Positions 1-8,543 of a stretch of 64,000 nt of DNA are shown here, one piece after another (position 1 is the stretch's first letter; every line of letters starts with the position of its first letter). The notes beneath the pieces were generated by a model that was not told the origin of the DNA, did not search any database, and was given only the letters and a program-made list of their open reading frames with translations. Position numbers and translations under genes: made by a program. Origin of the DNA: Candidatus Cryptobacteroides intestinavium (GTDB lineage Bacteria > Bacteroidota > Bacteroidia > Bacteroidales > UBA932); the NCBI GenBank assembly GCA_017694845.1, contig JADIMI010000083.1, positions 1 to 64,000 of the forward strand. Reading direction: 5' to 3'.

Positions 1-153
1 ATCGTTATCATTGCGCTTGTGGTCCTTCTCCTGTTCGGAGGAAAGAAGATCCCTGAACTGATGCGCGGACTCGGCAAGGGAGTCAAGAGTTTCAAGAGCG
101 GGATGAACGAGATAGAGAAGGATATTAACGATAATATCAACACTAACAACTAA
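1..153 (+). CDS. tatA: TatA/E family twin-arginine translocase subunit (3' end only)
   Basis: The window opens inside this gene; 50 codons and the stop remain. The visible part holds the end of the single hydrophobic N-terminal helix, then the [16 protein letters not shown] hinge and the start of the amphipathic helix ([13 protein letters not shown]), the hallmark of TatA/E. The tail is short and Asn/Asp rich. TatA oligomers form the passage for folded proteins with a twin-arginine signal across the inner membrane. A Tat-signal oxidoreductase begins 20 bp downstream and tatC lies 2.6 kb further on the same strand, so this belongs to a Tat locus. Whether it is called TatA or TatE cannot be decided from the fragment. 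Confidence 0.9.
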   Translation: MVIIALVVLLLFGGKKIPELMRGLGKGVKSFKSGMNEIEKDINDNINTNN

Positions 154-172
154 AATCACAAAATCAGATCTT

Positions 173-1648
173 ATGGGAAAAGAAATGTCTAGAAGGTCTT
201 TCATCAAGACCGGTACTGCAGCTGCCCTCGGCCTGACTATCGCCCCGAGCACTATCCTCGGAAAGGTGCACGGCCATACGGCCGCTCCGAGCGACAAGCT
301 CAACATCCTTGGCGTAGGTATCGGAGGCCGTGGTTCCGCAGTCCTTCACGAGCTTGAGTCACAGAATATCATCGGACTCTGCGATGTGGACTGGAACTAT
401 GCCAAACCTGTATTCGAGCGTTATCCTAATGCCAAGAGGTACAACGATTACCGTGTAATGTTCGATGAGATGCTCAAGGATGCGGATGCAGTTGTAGTTG
501 CAACGGCAGACCACACCCATGCTGTCATCGCAGCCCAGGCTATGGAGGCAGGCAAGCATGTGTATGTAGAGAAACCTATGACTCATTCCGTATACGAGTC
601 ACGTCTTCTCACAAAGCTTGCGGCAAAGAACAAGGTCGCTACACAGATGGGTAACCAGGGTGCTTCATCAGAAGGGCTCCGTCTGCTCTGCGAGTGGGTA
701 TGGAACGGAGAGATCGGAGAGGTAAGGCGCGTTGAGGCGTTCACCGACCGTCCTATCTGGCCTCAGGGACTCAACCGTCCTGAAAAAGTCGAGCGTGTGC
801 CTAAGACCCTGAACTGGGATTCTTTCATCGGCCCTGCACCATTCCGTCCGTACAACTCTATCTATACACCGTGGAACTTCCGCGGATGGTGGGATTTCGG
901 AACAGGAGCTCTCGGAGATATGGCGAACCACATTCTCCACGGAGCGTTCAAGTCTCTGAACCTCAAGTATCCTACAAAGGTCGAGGGAAGCTCCACCCTT
1001 CTTCTTTCAGACTGCTGCCCTCACGCAGAGATGATCAAGATGACCTTCCCTGCAAGGGACAATATGCCTAAGGTCGCCATGCCTGAGGTCGAGGTATACT
1101 GGTATGATGGAGGTCTCAAGCCAATGCGTCCGGAAGGACTTCCCGCAGGAGTAGACCTCAATATCAGCGGTGGCGGTGTCATTATGTACGGAACAAAGGA
1201 CACTCTTATCTATGGCTGCTATGCAGACAGGCCTTATCTCGTTTCAGGACGTGTCCCTGATGCACCTAAGGTTCTCCGCAGGATCAACGAGACTCACCAG
1301 ATGGACTGGGTACGCGCCTGCAAGGAGGATCCGGAGTACAGGACACCTTCCGCATCAGACTTCAGCGAGGCCGGACCTCTCAACGAGATGGTCGTAATGG
1401 GCGTGCTTGCAGTAAGGCTCCAGGGACTGAATATGGTTCTCGACTGGGATGGAGAGAATATGAGATTCACCAACATCCCGAAGGATGCGACCGTGCAGTC
1501 AGTCATCAAGGATGGTTTCCACATCAACGAGGGTCATCCGACTTTCGACAAGACCTGGACAGACCCTGTAGATGCAAACGCATTCGCAGCAGAACTTGTA
1601 AAACATACATATCAGAACGGTTACTCGCTTCCTGATATGCCGAGGTAG
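173..1648 (+). CDS. Tat-exported Gfo/Idh/MocA family oxidoreductase
   Basis: This 491-residue protein carries a textbook twin-arginine signal (S-R-R-S-F-I-K, Arg7-Arg8) followed by a mild hydrophobic stretch. A second in-frame ATG at 185 would still keep the motif. The Rossmann NAD(P) motif GVGIGGRG (residues 47-54) and the EKP motif (133-135), whose Lys is catalytic in this family, are both present, followed by the usual alpha/beta C-terminal domain. Family members oxidise or reduce sugars and cyclitols with NAD(P); periplasmic ones keep the cofactor tightly bound, which explains Tat export after folding. The next gene encodes a DUF1080 lipoprotein, a family now linked to hydrolysis of 3-keto glycosides, so a role in 3-keto-sugar chemistry in the periplasm is an inference from context. 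The substrate is unknown. Confidence 0.9.
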   Translation: MGKEMSRRSFIKTGTAAALGLTIAPSTILGKVHGHTAAPSDKLNILGVGIGGRGSAVLHELESQNIIGLCDVDWNYAKPVFERYPNAKRYNDYRVMFDEMLKDADAVVVATADHTHAVIAAQAMEAGKHVYVEKPMTHSVYESRLLTKLAAKNKVATQMGNQGASSEGLRLLCEWVWNGEIGEVRRVEAFTDRPIWPQGLNRPEKVERVPKTLNWDSFIGPAPFRPYNSIYTPWNFRGWWDFGTGALGDMANHILHGAFKSLNLKYPTKVEGSSTLLLSDCCPHAEMIKMTFPARDNMPKVAMPEVEVYWYDGGLKPMRPEGLPAGVDLNISGGGVIMYGTKDTLIYGCYADRPYLVSGRVPDAPKVLRRINETHQMDWVRACKEDPEYRTPSASDFSEAGPLNEMVVMGVLAVRLQGLNMVLDWDGENMRFTNIPKDATVQSVIKDGFHINEGHPTFDKTWTDPVDANAFAAELVKHTYQNGYSLPDMPR

Positions 1649-1674
1649 AAAACATTAAAATCACTACAGATATT

Positions 1675-2550
1675 ATGAAAAAAACTTTGATTTTTGCGTC
1701 TATGTTCGTCGCAGCCCTGACATTCGCTTCATGCAGCTGCCAGAACAACGCAGGCAAGAAAGGCGGAGAGGCAGCAGAAGCTGCCGAGGCTCCGGCAGCT
1801 TCTGAGTACACAGTGGTGGAGAAACCTCAGGTGGATCTTTCCACTCTTGAGAAAGATGCTGATGGCTATTACATTATCTTCAACGAAAAGGATCTTACCG
1901 GATGGAGGACATACGGGAAGGATGTCGCTACATCAAGGTGGTCTGTAGAGGATGGCTGCATTAAGTTTGCCGGTTCAGGTGGCGGTGAGGCCCAGACCGG
2001 TGAAGGCGGTGACCTCATCTTCGCTCACAAGTTCAAGAATTTCACACTTGAGTTCGACTGGAAGGTATCCAAGGGCGGCAACTCCGGCGTGCTCTATCTC
2101 GCCCAGGAAGTTACCACCAAGCAGGATGGCAAGGATGTATATGAGCCTATCTACATTTCCGCTCCTGAGTATCAGGTGCTCGACAACGAGAACCATCCTG
2201 ATGCACAGCTCGGTGTGGATGGCAACAGGAAGTCTGCTTCCCTCTATGATATGATTCCTGCCAAGCCTCAGAACGCCAAGCCTTACGGTGAATGGAACCA
2301 CGGTAAGATCATGGTCTACAAGGGTACTGTAGTTCACGGCCAGAACGGTGCGAACGTTGTCGAGTACCATCTGTGGACTCCGCAGTGGACAGATATGCTT
2401 CAGGCCAGCAAGTTCAGCCAGGAGAAATGGCCTCTTGCCTTCGAGCTCCTGAACAACTGCGGCGGCGAGAACCACGAAGGTTACATCGGATTCCAGGATC
2501 ACGGGGATGATGTATGGTTCAAGAATATCCGCGTTAAGGTAATGGACTAA
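1675..2550 (+). CDS. DUF1080 (3-keto-disaccharide hydrolase family) lipoprotein
   Basis: Residues 1-20 form a lipoprotein signal ending in a lipobox with Cys20 (F-A-S-C). A low-complexity Gly/Ala/Glu linker (about 28-44) leads into a single DUF1080 jelly-roll domain, with typical family sequence such as FNEKDLTGWRTYGK near its start and WPLAFELLNNCGGENHEGYIGFQDHG near its end. DUF1080 proteins are lectin-like beta-sandwiches; members in Bacteroides are reported to cleave 3-keto-glycosides made by partner Gfo/Idh/MocA dehydrogenases. It starts 26 bp after such a dehydrogenase and is followed by a terminator, so the two are probably co-transcribed. Surface or periplasmic placement cannot be decided, as no clear LES export signal follows Cys20. 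Confidence 0.87.
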   Translation: MKKTLIFASMFVAALTFASCSCQNNAGKKGGEAAEAAEAPAASEYTVVEKPQVDLSTLEKDADGYYIIFNEKDLTGWRTYGKDVATSRWSVEDGCIKFAGSGGGEAQTGEGGDLIFAHKFKNFTLEFDWKVSKGGNSGVLYLAQEVTTKQDGKDVYEPIYISAPEYQVLDNENHPDAQLGVDGNRKSASLYDMIPAKPQNAKPYGEWNHGKIMVYKGTVVHGQNGANVVEYHLWTPQWTDMLQASKFSQEKWPLAFELLNNCGGENHEGYIGFQDHGDDVWFKNIRVKVMD

Positions 2551-2573
2551 TAAAGTCTGGACCGATATACAGG

Positions 2574-2609
2574 CTGCTGTCTTGCCGTTATGGTGGGACA
2601 GCAGTTTTT
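2574..2609 (+). terminator. Intrinsic terminator after DUF1080 gene
   Basis: CTGCTGTC at 2574-2581 pairs perfectly with GACAGCAG at 2597-2604 and is followed at once by five T. It lies 24 bp after the DUF1080 stop and separates tatA-oxidoreductase-DUF1080 from tatC, which has its own -7 box. Confidence 0.8.
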
Positions 2610-2647
2610 CATTTGTATGGTTCTCTGTAAAGTTCAGGAAAATTTTC

Positions 2648-2655
2648 TATTTTTG
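2648..2655 (+). promoter_or_regulatory. Bacteroidetes -7 box for tatC
   Basis: TATTTTTG matches the TAnnTTTG consensus and lies 74 bp before the tatC start and just beyond the preceding terminator. No convincing TTTG -33 box was seen at the expected spacing. Confidence 0.55.
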
Positions 2656-2665
2656 CACCTCGTTC

Positions 2666-2710
2666 TTCTGTCACCGTAGACGCAGCCGTCAGGCGGAGTG
2701 AAGGATCTGT
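2666..2710 (-). repeat. Module A of the modular intergenic repeat, inside the tatC leader
   Basis: Read on the minus strand this is the same unit found on the plus strand at about 16370-16410 and 47747-47790 (core CACTCCGCCTG, then GTCTA.GGTGACA). Here it sits between the tatC -7 box and start codon, so it is transcribed as part of the leader. Confidence 0.7.
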
Positions 2711-2729
2711 AACCCAAAAAACGACACGA

Positions 2730-3686
2730 ATGACCCGCAAGGAAAAGAACATAGACCCGGAAAAAGAGAAGAAAGGAGAGGAGGTCGCACCTCGGCAGGG
2801 TGCACTGGAGAAATCCTCCCCGGAAAACGGAAAGCAGGAAAAGAATGAGGGCGAGGAGGACGAGGAGGTCAACGAGGCTGAGGTGGAGATGTCTTTCTGG
2901 GGTCATCTCGAGGCTTTGCGCTGGGTGCTGATAAGGGTGGCGGTAGTGCTTGTCATTTTCATCATAGCGGCATTTATTGCTATGCCTTATGTGTTCGACA
3001 GCTTCATTCTCGGTCCGACCACATCCAATTTCTTCCTTTACAAGTTCTTTGCGCATATGGGCGGCAGGATTCCGTTTCTGCCCGATTTCGGGGATCAGGA
3101 TTTTTCAGTATCCATTATAAACATCAATGTGGCGTCACAGTTCATGACCCATATAAGCACGTCATTCTGGCTTGCTCTTGTGCTGGTGTTCCCGTACCTT
3201 ATATATGAGATATGGAAGTTCGTCCGTCCGGCCCTTTTCCCGAAGGAGGTCAGCAGTATGAGGATGGCATTTGTGATGGGGACGGGTATGTTCTATCTCG
3301 GCTGCGCCGTCGGCTACTGTATCGTCTTTCCCTTCACCTTCCGCTTCCTCGTGGAATATCAGGTCAGTGCAAGCGCCTTGATTGTCAACCAGATCAACCT
3401 TAATTCCTATATCAGTATCTTCATAATGATGATTTTCATTATGGGAGTTGTGTTCGAGCTTCCTCTGCTGGCCTGGATACTTTCAAAGCTTGGCCTGGTG
3501 CACAAGGAGATGCTGAAGAGCGTCCGCAAATATGCAGTGGTGGTACTGCTTGTCCTTGCGGCTGTCATCACTCCGACAGGAGATCCGTTCACCCTTTCTC
3601 TCGTATTCATCCCTCTCTACCTCCTGTACGAGCTCTCCATCGCCCTTGTCGCGCACAAGAAGCCGGAGGAAGAAGATGTCCCGTAA
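2730..3686 (+). CDS. tatC: Sec-independent protein translocase TatC
   Basis: The core from residue 54 is TatC: MSFWGHLEALRWVLIRV is the conserved first cytoplasmic segment (the signal-peptide binding region), followed by six membrane segments and the family motif FVRPALFPKE (first cytoplasmic loop). TatC recognises twin-arginine signals and works with TatA upstream. The chosen start gives 318 residues with a 53-residue N-terminal extension of almost only Lys, Glu and other polar residues. An internal ATG at 2889 would give the usual short N-terminus, but codon use and the open frame run smoothly from 2730, so I keep the long form with moderate certainty. The end is followed by a repeat-filled gap of 335 bp. 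Confidence 0.93.
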   Translation: MTRKEKNIDPEKEKKGEEVAPRQGALEKSSPENGKQEKNEGEEDEEVNEAEVEMSFWGHLEALRWVLIRVAVVLVIFIIAAFIAMPYVFDSFILGPTTSNFFLYKFFAHMGGRIPFLPDFGDQDFSVSIININVASQFMTHISTSFWLALVLVFPYLIYEIWKFVRPALFPKEVSSMRMAFVMGTGMFYLGCAVGYCIVFPFTFRFLVEYQVSASALIVNQINLNSYISIFIMMIFIMGVVFELPLLAWILSKLGLVHKEMLKSVRKYAVVVLLVLAAVITPTGDPFTLSLVFIPLYLLYELSIALVAHKKPEEEDVP

Positions 3687-3692
3687 TCTCAC

Positions 3693-3790
3693 TGATCACC
3701 GGGGGAAGGCATATGTCCGTTGTCCCGGTGCGGGGCATCAATCCGTCCAAGACAACAAAGTCAAAAACACATACTTTTCCGGGTGGTCCA
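3693..3790. repeat. Repeat module D, arranged as an imperfect inverted repeat
   Basis: A right arm (GGGGCATCAATCCGTCC, then ACAACAAAGTC and ACACATACTTTTCC) matches module D at 47996-48058, and the left arm (TGATCACCGGGGGAAGGCAT) is its inverted, diverged partner. The same unit lies inverted at 61040-61082. The gap from tatC (3686) to the susC start (4022) holds this repeat, an operator-like palindrome and the susC promoter; I see no gene in it. Confidence 0.65.
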
Positions 3791-3856
3791 ATCTGACGAA
3801 GGACGCAGTGATATCCACTTTATTGCAGGTAGTAAGTCCGGCACAGCCTGTTGATA

Positions 3857-3870
3857 GTCAATAAATTGAC
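3857..3870. promoter_or_regulatory. Operator-like palindrome upstream of susC promoter
   Basis: GTCAATAAATTGAC has perfect 6-bp inverted arms around AA and lies 67 bp before the susC -7 box. It could be a binding site for the glucan-locus regulator encoded at 12213, but this is only positional. Confidence 0.35.
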
Positions 3871-3937
3871 TTTTGTCGGGCGGGTATGGCTGTCCACTTT
3901 TTTCTCTATATGGCTGAAACAGCAAGGTTGAAATGTC

Positions 3938-3945
3938 TAATTTTG
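3938..3945 (+). promoter_or_regulatory. -7 box of the glucan utilisation locus (susC promoter)
   Basis: TAATTTTG fits TAnnTTTG, 76 bp before the susC start. Just downstream GTCTTG (3954-3959) pairs with CAAGAC (3967-3972), giving a small stem-loop at the predicted 5' end of the transcript. Confidence 0.6.
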
Positions 3946-4021
3946 TAATTGCGGTCTTGCTATGTTCAAGACTTTAAGCAAAATCACATTTTTATTAACA
4001 AATAACACTAATATCAGCCGT

Positions 4022-7000
4022 ATGAGAAAATTTCTGACTTTGGTGCTGTTGCTGGCAGGTTTTACAGCCTTTGCCCAGCAGCACACCGTCAAAGGTACGG
4101 TGACCGACCAGAACGGGCAGCCTGTCATAGGTATGGCAGTATTTGAGCAGGGGACCCAGAACGGGACGGTTACTGATGAGAATGGTAATTATTCCATCGC
4201 TGTATCCAGCCCGGATGGAGCTCTTGAGTTCAATTCGCTGGGATACAGTACAGTTGTAGAGCAGATTGCCGGACGAGCTGTGATCAATGTAGAGTCTTCC
4301 GAAGAAGCCATAGCATTGGATGCAGTGGTGGCGATAGGCTATGGCTCCGTGAAGAAGGCAGACCTCACTACTGCGGTATCCACAGTTTCCACGGAAGATA
4401 TGAAGCTGCGTCCTGTGACCGAGGCATCCGGGTTCATCCAGGGTAAGGTGGCCGGAGTGCAGGTCCAGCAGACAAGCGGTCTTCCAGGCGGAGGAATGAC
4501 GGTAAGAATCCGTGGCGCATCCTCCATCGCATCCAGCAATGATCCTCTCTATGTGGTCGATGGCGTCCCTGTCGGGGAGGGCAGCTACGCGATCGCCTAT
4601 CTTTCCCCTAACGATATCGAAAGTATGTCAATCCTGAAGGATGCATCCTCGGCGGCCATCTATGGTTCCAGGGGAGCCAACGGTGTCGTGCTCATTACTA
4701 CCAAGCAGGGCAAGGTAAGCCACGGGCCTCAGATCAATTTCAGCGCTTATTGCGGTATCTCCAATGTCACCAAGACATACGATGTGCTCAATGTGGACCA
4801 GTACCGCGACCTGATGAATGAAATCAATGTAGGTGTCAATCTTCCGGAAGGGCTCAAGGATGAGACAGACTGGTTTGACAAGACATACAGGACAGGTATA
4901 AGCCAGAACTACCAGGTTTCCGTATCCAATGCCAGCGACAGGATGAAATACTATCTCGGGGCGGGATATTCGGACGAGCAGGGTATCTTCCGGGTGGCCT
5001 ACAACAGGAGGTACAATGTCAAGGCAAGTTTCGAGTCCGATCTTTTCAAATGGATCACTGTCGGTGCCAATGTGGCGTATTCGCATTACAGGAATAACGG
5101 AATCATATCCGGTACAGGCTCCAACAGGGCGGGCGTCGTGCTGTCGGTCATAAATACCCCTACATACGTAAAGGTATGGGATGAGACCAATCCTGACTGG
5201 TACTGGGATGACTTCTATGGCGCCAACCTTACCACTCCGGAGGAGAATATGGCCAGGACTGAGAACAACTATTCCGAGACTGACCGCCTTCTTCTTACGG
5301 GATATGCAACCATAAAGTTCCATAAGAACCTCAATTTCAAGTCCACCGTGACAATGGACCGCCGCTGGGTGCATTCCTTTGAGTTCCTTGATCCGATCCA
5401 TACTTCATACGGCCGTTCCCAGCACGGTACGGCTTCAGATACCAGAAGCGATGATATGAGGATGGTATACGACAATATACTGACATATAACAATACCTGG
5501 GGGGGCAAGCACAATTTCGAGGCTATGGGCGGAACGTCCGCCACGACTTCGAAATGGGAGCAGCTTTCCGGCTCGAGGTCCTATTTCTCTCCTGAGTACG
5601 GCAACGTTCTGTGGGGACTCAGCGGAGGGAACAACGGCGGCCTCCGGGGACAGTCCCAGGGATATGCGCAGTGGGCGATAATGTCCTATCTTGCGCGTGT
5701 GTCATATAATTACGACAGCAAGTATTATCTCACGGTCAATTTCAGGGCTGATGGATCTTCAAAACTGGCGCCCGGGCATAAATGGGGCTATTTCCCATCA
5801 GCATCGGCCGCCTGGCGCCTGTCCGCCGAGCCGTGGCTCAGGGATGTTTCCTGGCTGAATGATCTCAAGCTGCGTGTCGGTTGGGGACAGTCCGGCAACC
5901 AGTCCGGTCTCGGTGACTATGCATGGGTCCAGACATACGGCACCAATTATTACAACTGGACAGAAGAGCAATATGCCCAGGCTGTCCCTTCTCTCGGCGG
6001 GAAGACCAATATAGGCAACAAGGAGCTGACCTGGGAGACCACGACCCAGACGAATGTAGGTATCGATTTCTCGGTGCTTGACAACAACCTGACTTTCACG
6101 TTCGACGGATATTATAAGTATACCAAGGACCTGCTTCTCAATGTTCCGATGCCTGAACCTAACCCATCTCTTTTCAGAAATGAGGGAGAAATGTCCAACT
6201 GGGGTCTTGAATTCGCTCTCTCTTCTGTCAATTTCAACAGGAAAGGCTTCCGCTGGACTACGGATTTCAATATCTCGATGAACAGGAACCGTCTCGAGAA
6301 ACTGGATCTCCAGCAGGTGTATTATTATGCCTCTACATCGGAGGCCCTCAGCGAAAGTGTCATCAGGATGACCCCTGGTCAGCCGCTTTCAATGTTCTGG
6401 GGATATAAGGCTCTCGGTGTAGATCCGGAGACAGGGATGATGATATATGAGGACATTTCGGGAGATGGAAAGATCTCCGATGTGGACAAGCAGTATATCG
6501 GCAACGCCAATCCGGATTTCATCTTCGGCATGACCAATACCTTCAGCTGGAAAGGGTTCAACCTCAGCCTCCTTGTCACCGGATCGGTGGGCAATGATAT
6601 CTATAATGCATCCAAGATAGAGATGGTCGGCATGTATACCGGAGCCAACCAGATCACCGATGTACTCCGCCGCTGGAGGGTGCCTGGCCAGATAACAGAC
6701 ATCCCGAAGGCAGGAGAACTGGACAATCTAAGGGCGTCTACCCGCTGGGTGGAAGATGGTTCCTATCTCAAGATAAAGAACATCACTCTGTCATACGATA
6801 TTGTCCATCCGAAGCTGAAGAAGGCCAATATTTCAAGGATACAGCCTTACATTACTCTCGACAATATGATCACGTTTACAAATTATTCCGGATATGACCC
6901 TGAAATGAGCCAGTGGACCGATGCATACCAGACAGGTATAGACTGGGGGACATATCCTAATATAAGGACTGTGATCTTCGGTGTTAACATTGATTTCTAA
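4022..7000 (+). CDS. SusC/RagA-type TonB-dependent outer-membrane transporter
   Basis: The 992-residue protein imports oligosaccharides through the outer membrane with energy from TonB. I start at the ATG at 4022, which gives a clean signal peptide (MRKFLTLVLLLAGFTAFAQQ); an in-frame start 60 bp upstream would spoil it and sits inside the leader stem-loop. Residues 22-85 form the carboxypeptidase-regulatory-like domain of SusC proteins, then the plug with SusC signatures (RIRGASSIASSNDPLYVVDG, ILKDASSAAIYGSRGANG) up to about residue 225, then a 22-strand barrel ending in aromatic Phe. SusD follows with only 13 bp between. The locus genes point to a glucan, probably beta-linked (see the GH30 enzyme). 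Confidence 0.96.
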   Translation: MRKFLTLVLLLAGFTAFAQQHTVKGTVTDQNGQPVIGMAVFEQGTQNGTVTDENGNYSIAVSSPDGALEFNSLGYSTVVEQIAGRAVINVESSEEAIALDAVVAIGYGSVKKADLTTAVSTVSTEDMKLRPVTEASGFIQGKVAGVQVQQTSGLPGGGMTVRIRGASSIASSNDPLYVVDGVPVGEGSYAIAYLSPNDIESMSILKDASSAAIYGSRGANGVVLITTKQGKVSHGPQINFSAYCGISNVTKTYDVLNVDQYRDLMNEINVGVNLPEGLKDETDWFDKTYRTGISQNYQVSVSNASDRMKYYLGAGYSDEQGIFRVAYNRRYNVKASFESDLFKWITVGANVAYSHYRNNGIISGTGSNRAGVVLSVINTPTYVKVWDETNPDWYWDDFYGANLTTPEENMARTENNYSETDRLLLTGYATIKFHKNLNFKSTVTMDRRWVHSFEFLDPIHTSYGRSQHGTASDTRSDDMRMVYDNILTYNNTWGGKHNFEAMGGTSATTSKWEQLSGSRSYFSPEYGNVLWGLSGGNNGGLRGQSQGYAQWAIMSYLARVSYNYDSKYYLTVNFRADGSSKLAPGHKWGYFPSASAAWRLSAEPWLRDVSWLNDLKLRVGWGQSGNQSGLGDYAWVQTYGTNYYNWTEEQYAQAVPSLGGKTNIGNKELTWETTTQTNVGIDFSVLDNNLTFTFDGYYKYTKDLLLNVPMPEPNPSLFRNEGEMSNWGLEFALSSVNFNRKGFRWTTDFNISMNRNRLEKLDLQQVYYYASTSEALSESVIRMTPGQPLSMFWGYKALGVDPETGMMIYEDISGDGKISDVDKQYIGNANPDFIFGMTNTFSWKGFNLSLLVTGSVGNDIYNASKIEMVGMYTGANQITDVLRRWRVPGQITDIPKAGELDNLRASTRWVEDGSYLKIKNITLSYDIVHPKLKKANISRIQPYITLDNMITFTNYSGYDPEMSQWTDAYQTGIDWGTYPNIRTVIFGVNIDF

Positions 7001-7013
7001 AAGACAGGTGAAA

Positions 7014-8531
7014 ATGAAAAAGATATTCAGAATATTCGCTATCGTTCCTGCTCTCGCTTTTTTCTCCTGTGACCTTGACCTGTATCCGGTCACTTCATAC
7101 AATGAAGGGAATGTCACGGTGGATGAGAGCAGTGAGTCCCAGTATTCTACGAGGGCGCAAATGCAGGGGCTCAGGGATGCGCTCTATAACAGCAATGCAC
7201 GTGATATCCAGGAGAAAGGTTTTCTCGACTGGCTCGTGTACAACGAGTGCCGTGCCGACAATGCCTATTGCGGCAGCCTCACCACTGGAGAGATTGTGGC
7301 GATAGAGGCCAATTCACAGGATGGCGCGAACAAGAATGTAGACAGGGACTGGTCCTGGTATCTGAACCAGCTGACGGCTGCAAACCAGATTATCTGCAAT
7401 ATAGACAGGGTCAAGGAGAATGACCCGACTCTTACCGACAAGGAATATCAGGAGTGGAAGTCCGAGGCTTTCTGCTGGAGGTCACTGATGCTCTATCAGA
7501 TGTCTCAGATCTGGGGTGCAGTGCCTGTCATAACGACAATCCCTCCTGCCATCACTGCAGAGAACATTGAGGATGTCTATGATGATTACTATCCTGCGAG
7601 GGCGGATATCGATGATGTGTATGAGAGGATGATAACCGACCTCGAATATGCGGTGCAGTATGCCCCTGATGTCAATCATTCCAACAAGTTTCTGTTCACC
7701 AAAGGTTTCGCGAACGGTCTTCTCGCCAGGATCTATGCCGAGAAGACCAGACAGGACTGGAACAAGGTGGCGCAGTACTGCGAGGCTGTCGAAGGGATGG
7801 GCTATTCTCTGTGCGAACACTACGGCGATCTATGGGCATATAATGATGAGGATACCGAGAACAGGAACACCCCGGAATCCATTTTCGAAGTGCAGTGGAC
7901 GCGAAGCAGCGGCAACTGGGTGAACTGGATGCTTTACAGGAATGCATATGATCCGGATGGGAGTTACTCCTGGGCAAAATGGATCACGCCATCTCGGGAT
8001 CTCATTGCAGCATATCAGGTGGAAGGAGATACCGAGAGGATGAATGCCACCATCAAATTCGATGAATGTACATGGAGCAGCTATTATCCTGCAGAGAACT
8101 ACGCTTTTATGAACAAGGTGCCTACGGGGGCCACGAGTATCATAGTGATGCGTCTTGCGGAAATATATCTTCTTCATGCCGAGGCTCTTACAATGACGGG
8201 TAAGCTTACCGGAGAGGACGGGGCGGAAGGATATGTCAACAAGGTGCGTACCCGTGCGGGCCTGGCTCCACTGGAGCCAAGGGCGACCCAGTCGCAGGAG
8301 GCAATGCTTGATGCCGTGCTTCACGAAAGACGTCTGGAGCTTGCTCTTGAAGGCTTCCGTTTCTATGATCTTGTCCGTCACGGCAAGGCGAAGGAGATCC
8401 ACGATGCGATGCCTCTGGAGGATCCGTACTGGCAGCCGAGGTATCCTCTGACAGACGAGACCATTCTGATGCCGATTCCTACCACTGCTCTCGAGGATAA
8501 TCCGAGACTGGTACAGAATCCGGGATATTAA
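7014..8531 (+). CDS. SusD/RagB-type surface nutrient-binding lipoprotein
   Basis: The 505-residue lipoprotein (Cys19 in F-F-S-C) caps the SusC barrel and binds the incoming glycan. It has the TPR-rich SusD fold: the N-terminal segment with repeated helices, the NYFLYAEAL-like family segment here written as RLAEIYLLHAEAL, and the conserved C-terminal HERRLELALEGFRFYDLVRH, which is the strongest family mark. The start at 7014 gives a proper lipoprotein signal; an ATG at 6981 inside susC would add 11 residues that do not look like a signal. It is co-transcribed with susC and with the GH30 gene 12 bp downstream. Confidence 0.96.
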   Translation: MKKIFRIFAIVPALAFFSCDLDLYPVTSYNEGNVTVDESSESQYSTRAQMQGLRDALYNSNARDIQEKGFLDWLVYNECRADNAYCGSLTTGEIVAIEANSQDGANKNVDRDWSWYLNQLTAANQIICNIDRVKENDPTLTDKEYQEWKSEAFCWRSLMLYQMSQIWGAVPVITTIPPAITAENIEDVYDDYYPARADIDDVYERMITDLEYAVQYAPDVNHSNKFLFTKGFANGLLARIYAEKTRQDWNKVAQYCEAVEGMGYSLCEHYGDLWAYNDEDTENRNTPESIFEVQWTRSSGNWVNWMLYRNAYDPDGSYSWAKWITPSRDLIAAYQVEGDTERMNATIKFDECTWSSYYPAENYAFMNKVPTGATSIIVMRLAEIYLLHAEALTMTGKLTGEDGAEGYVNKVRTRAGLAPLEPRATQSQEAMLDAVLHERRLELALEGFRFYDLVRHGKAKEIHDAMPLEDPYWQPRYPLTDETILMPIPTTALEDNPRLVQNPGY

Positions 8532-8543
8532 AATTTTTGAGCA

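Noticed and set aside
3532..3864. A 110-codon open frame across the tatC end and module D
   Set aside because: It overlaps TatC in another frame and continues through repeat sequence; no family features.
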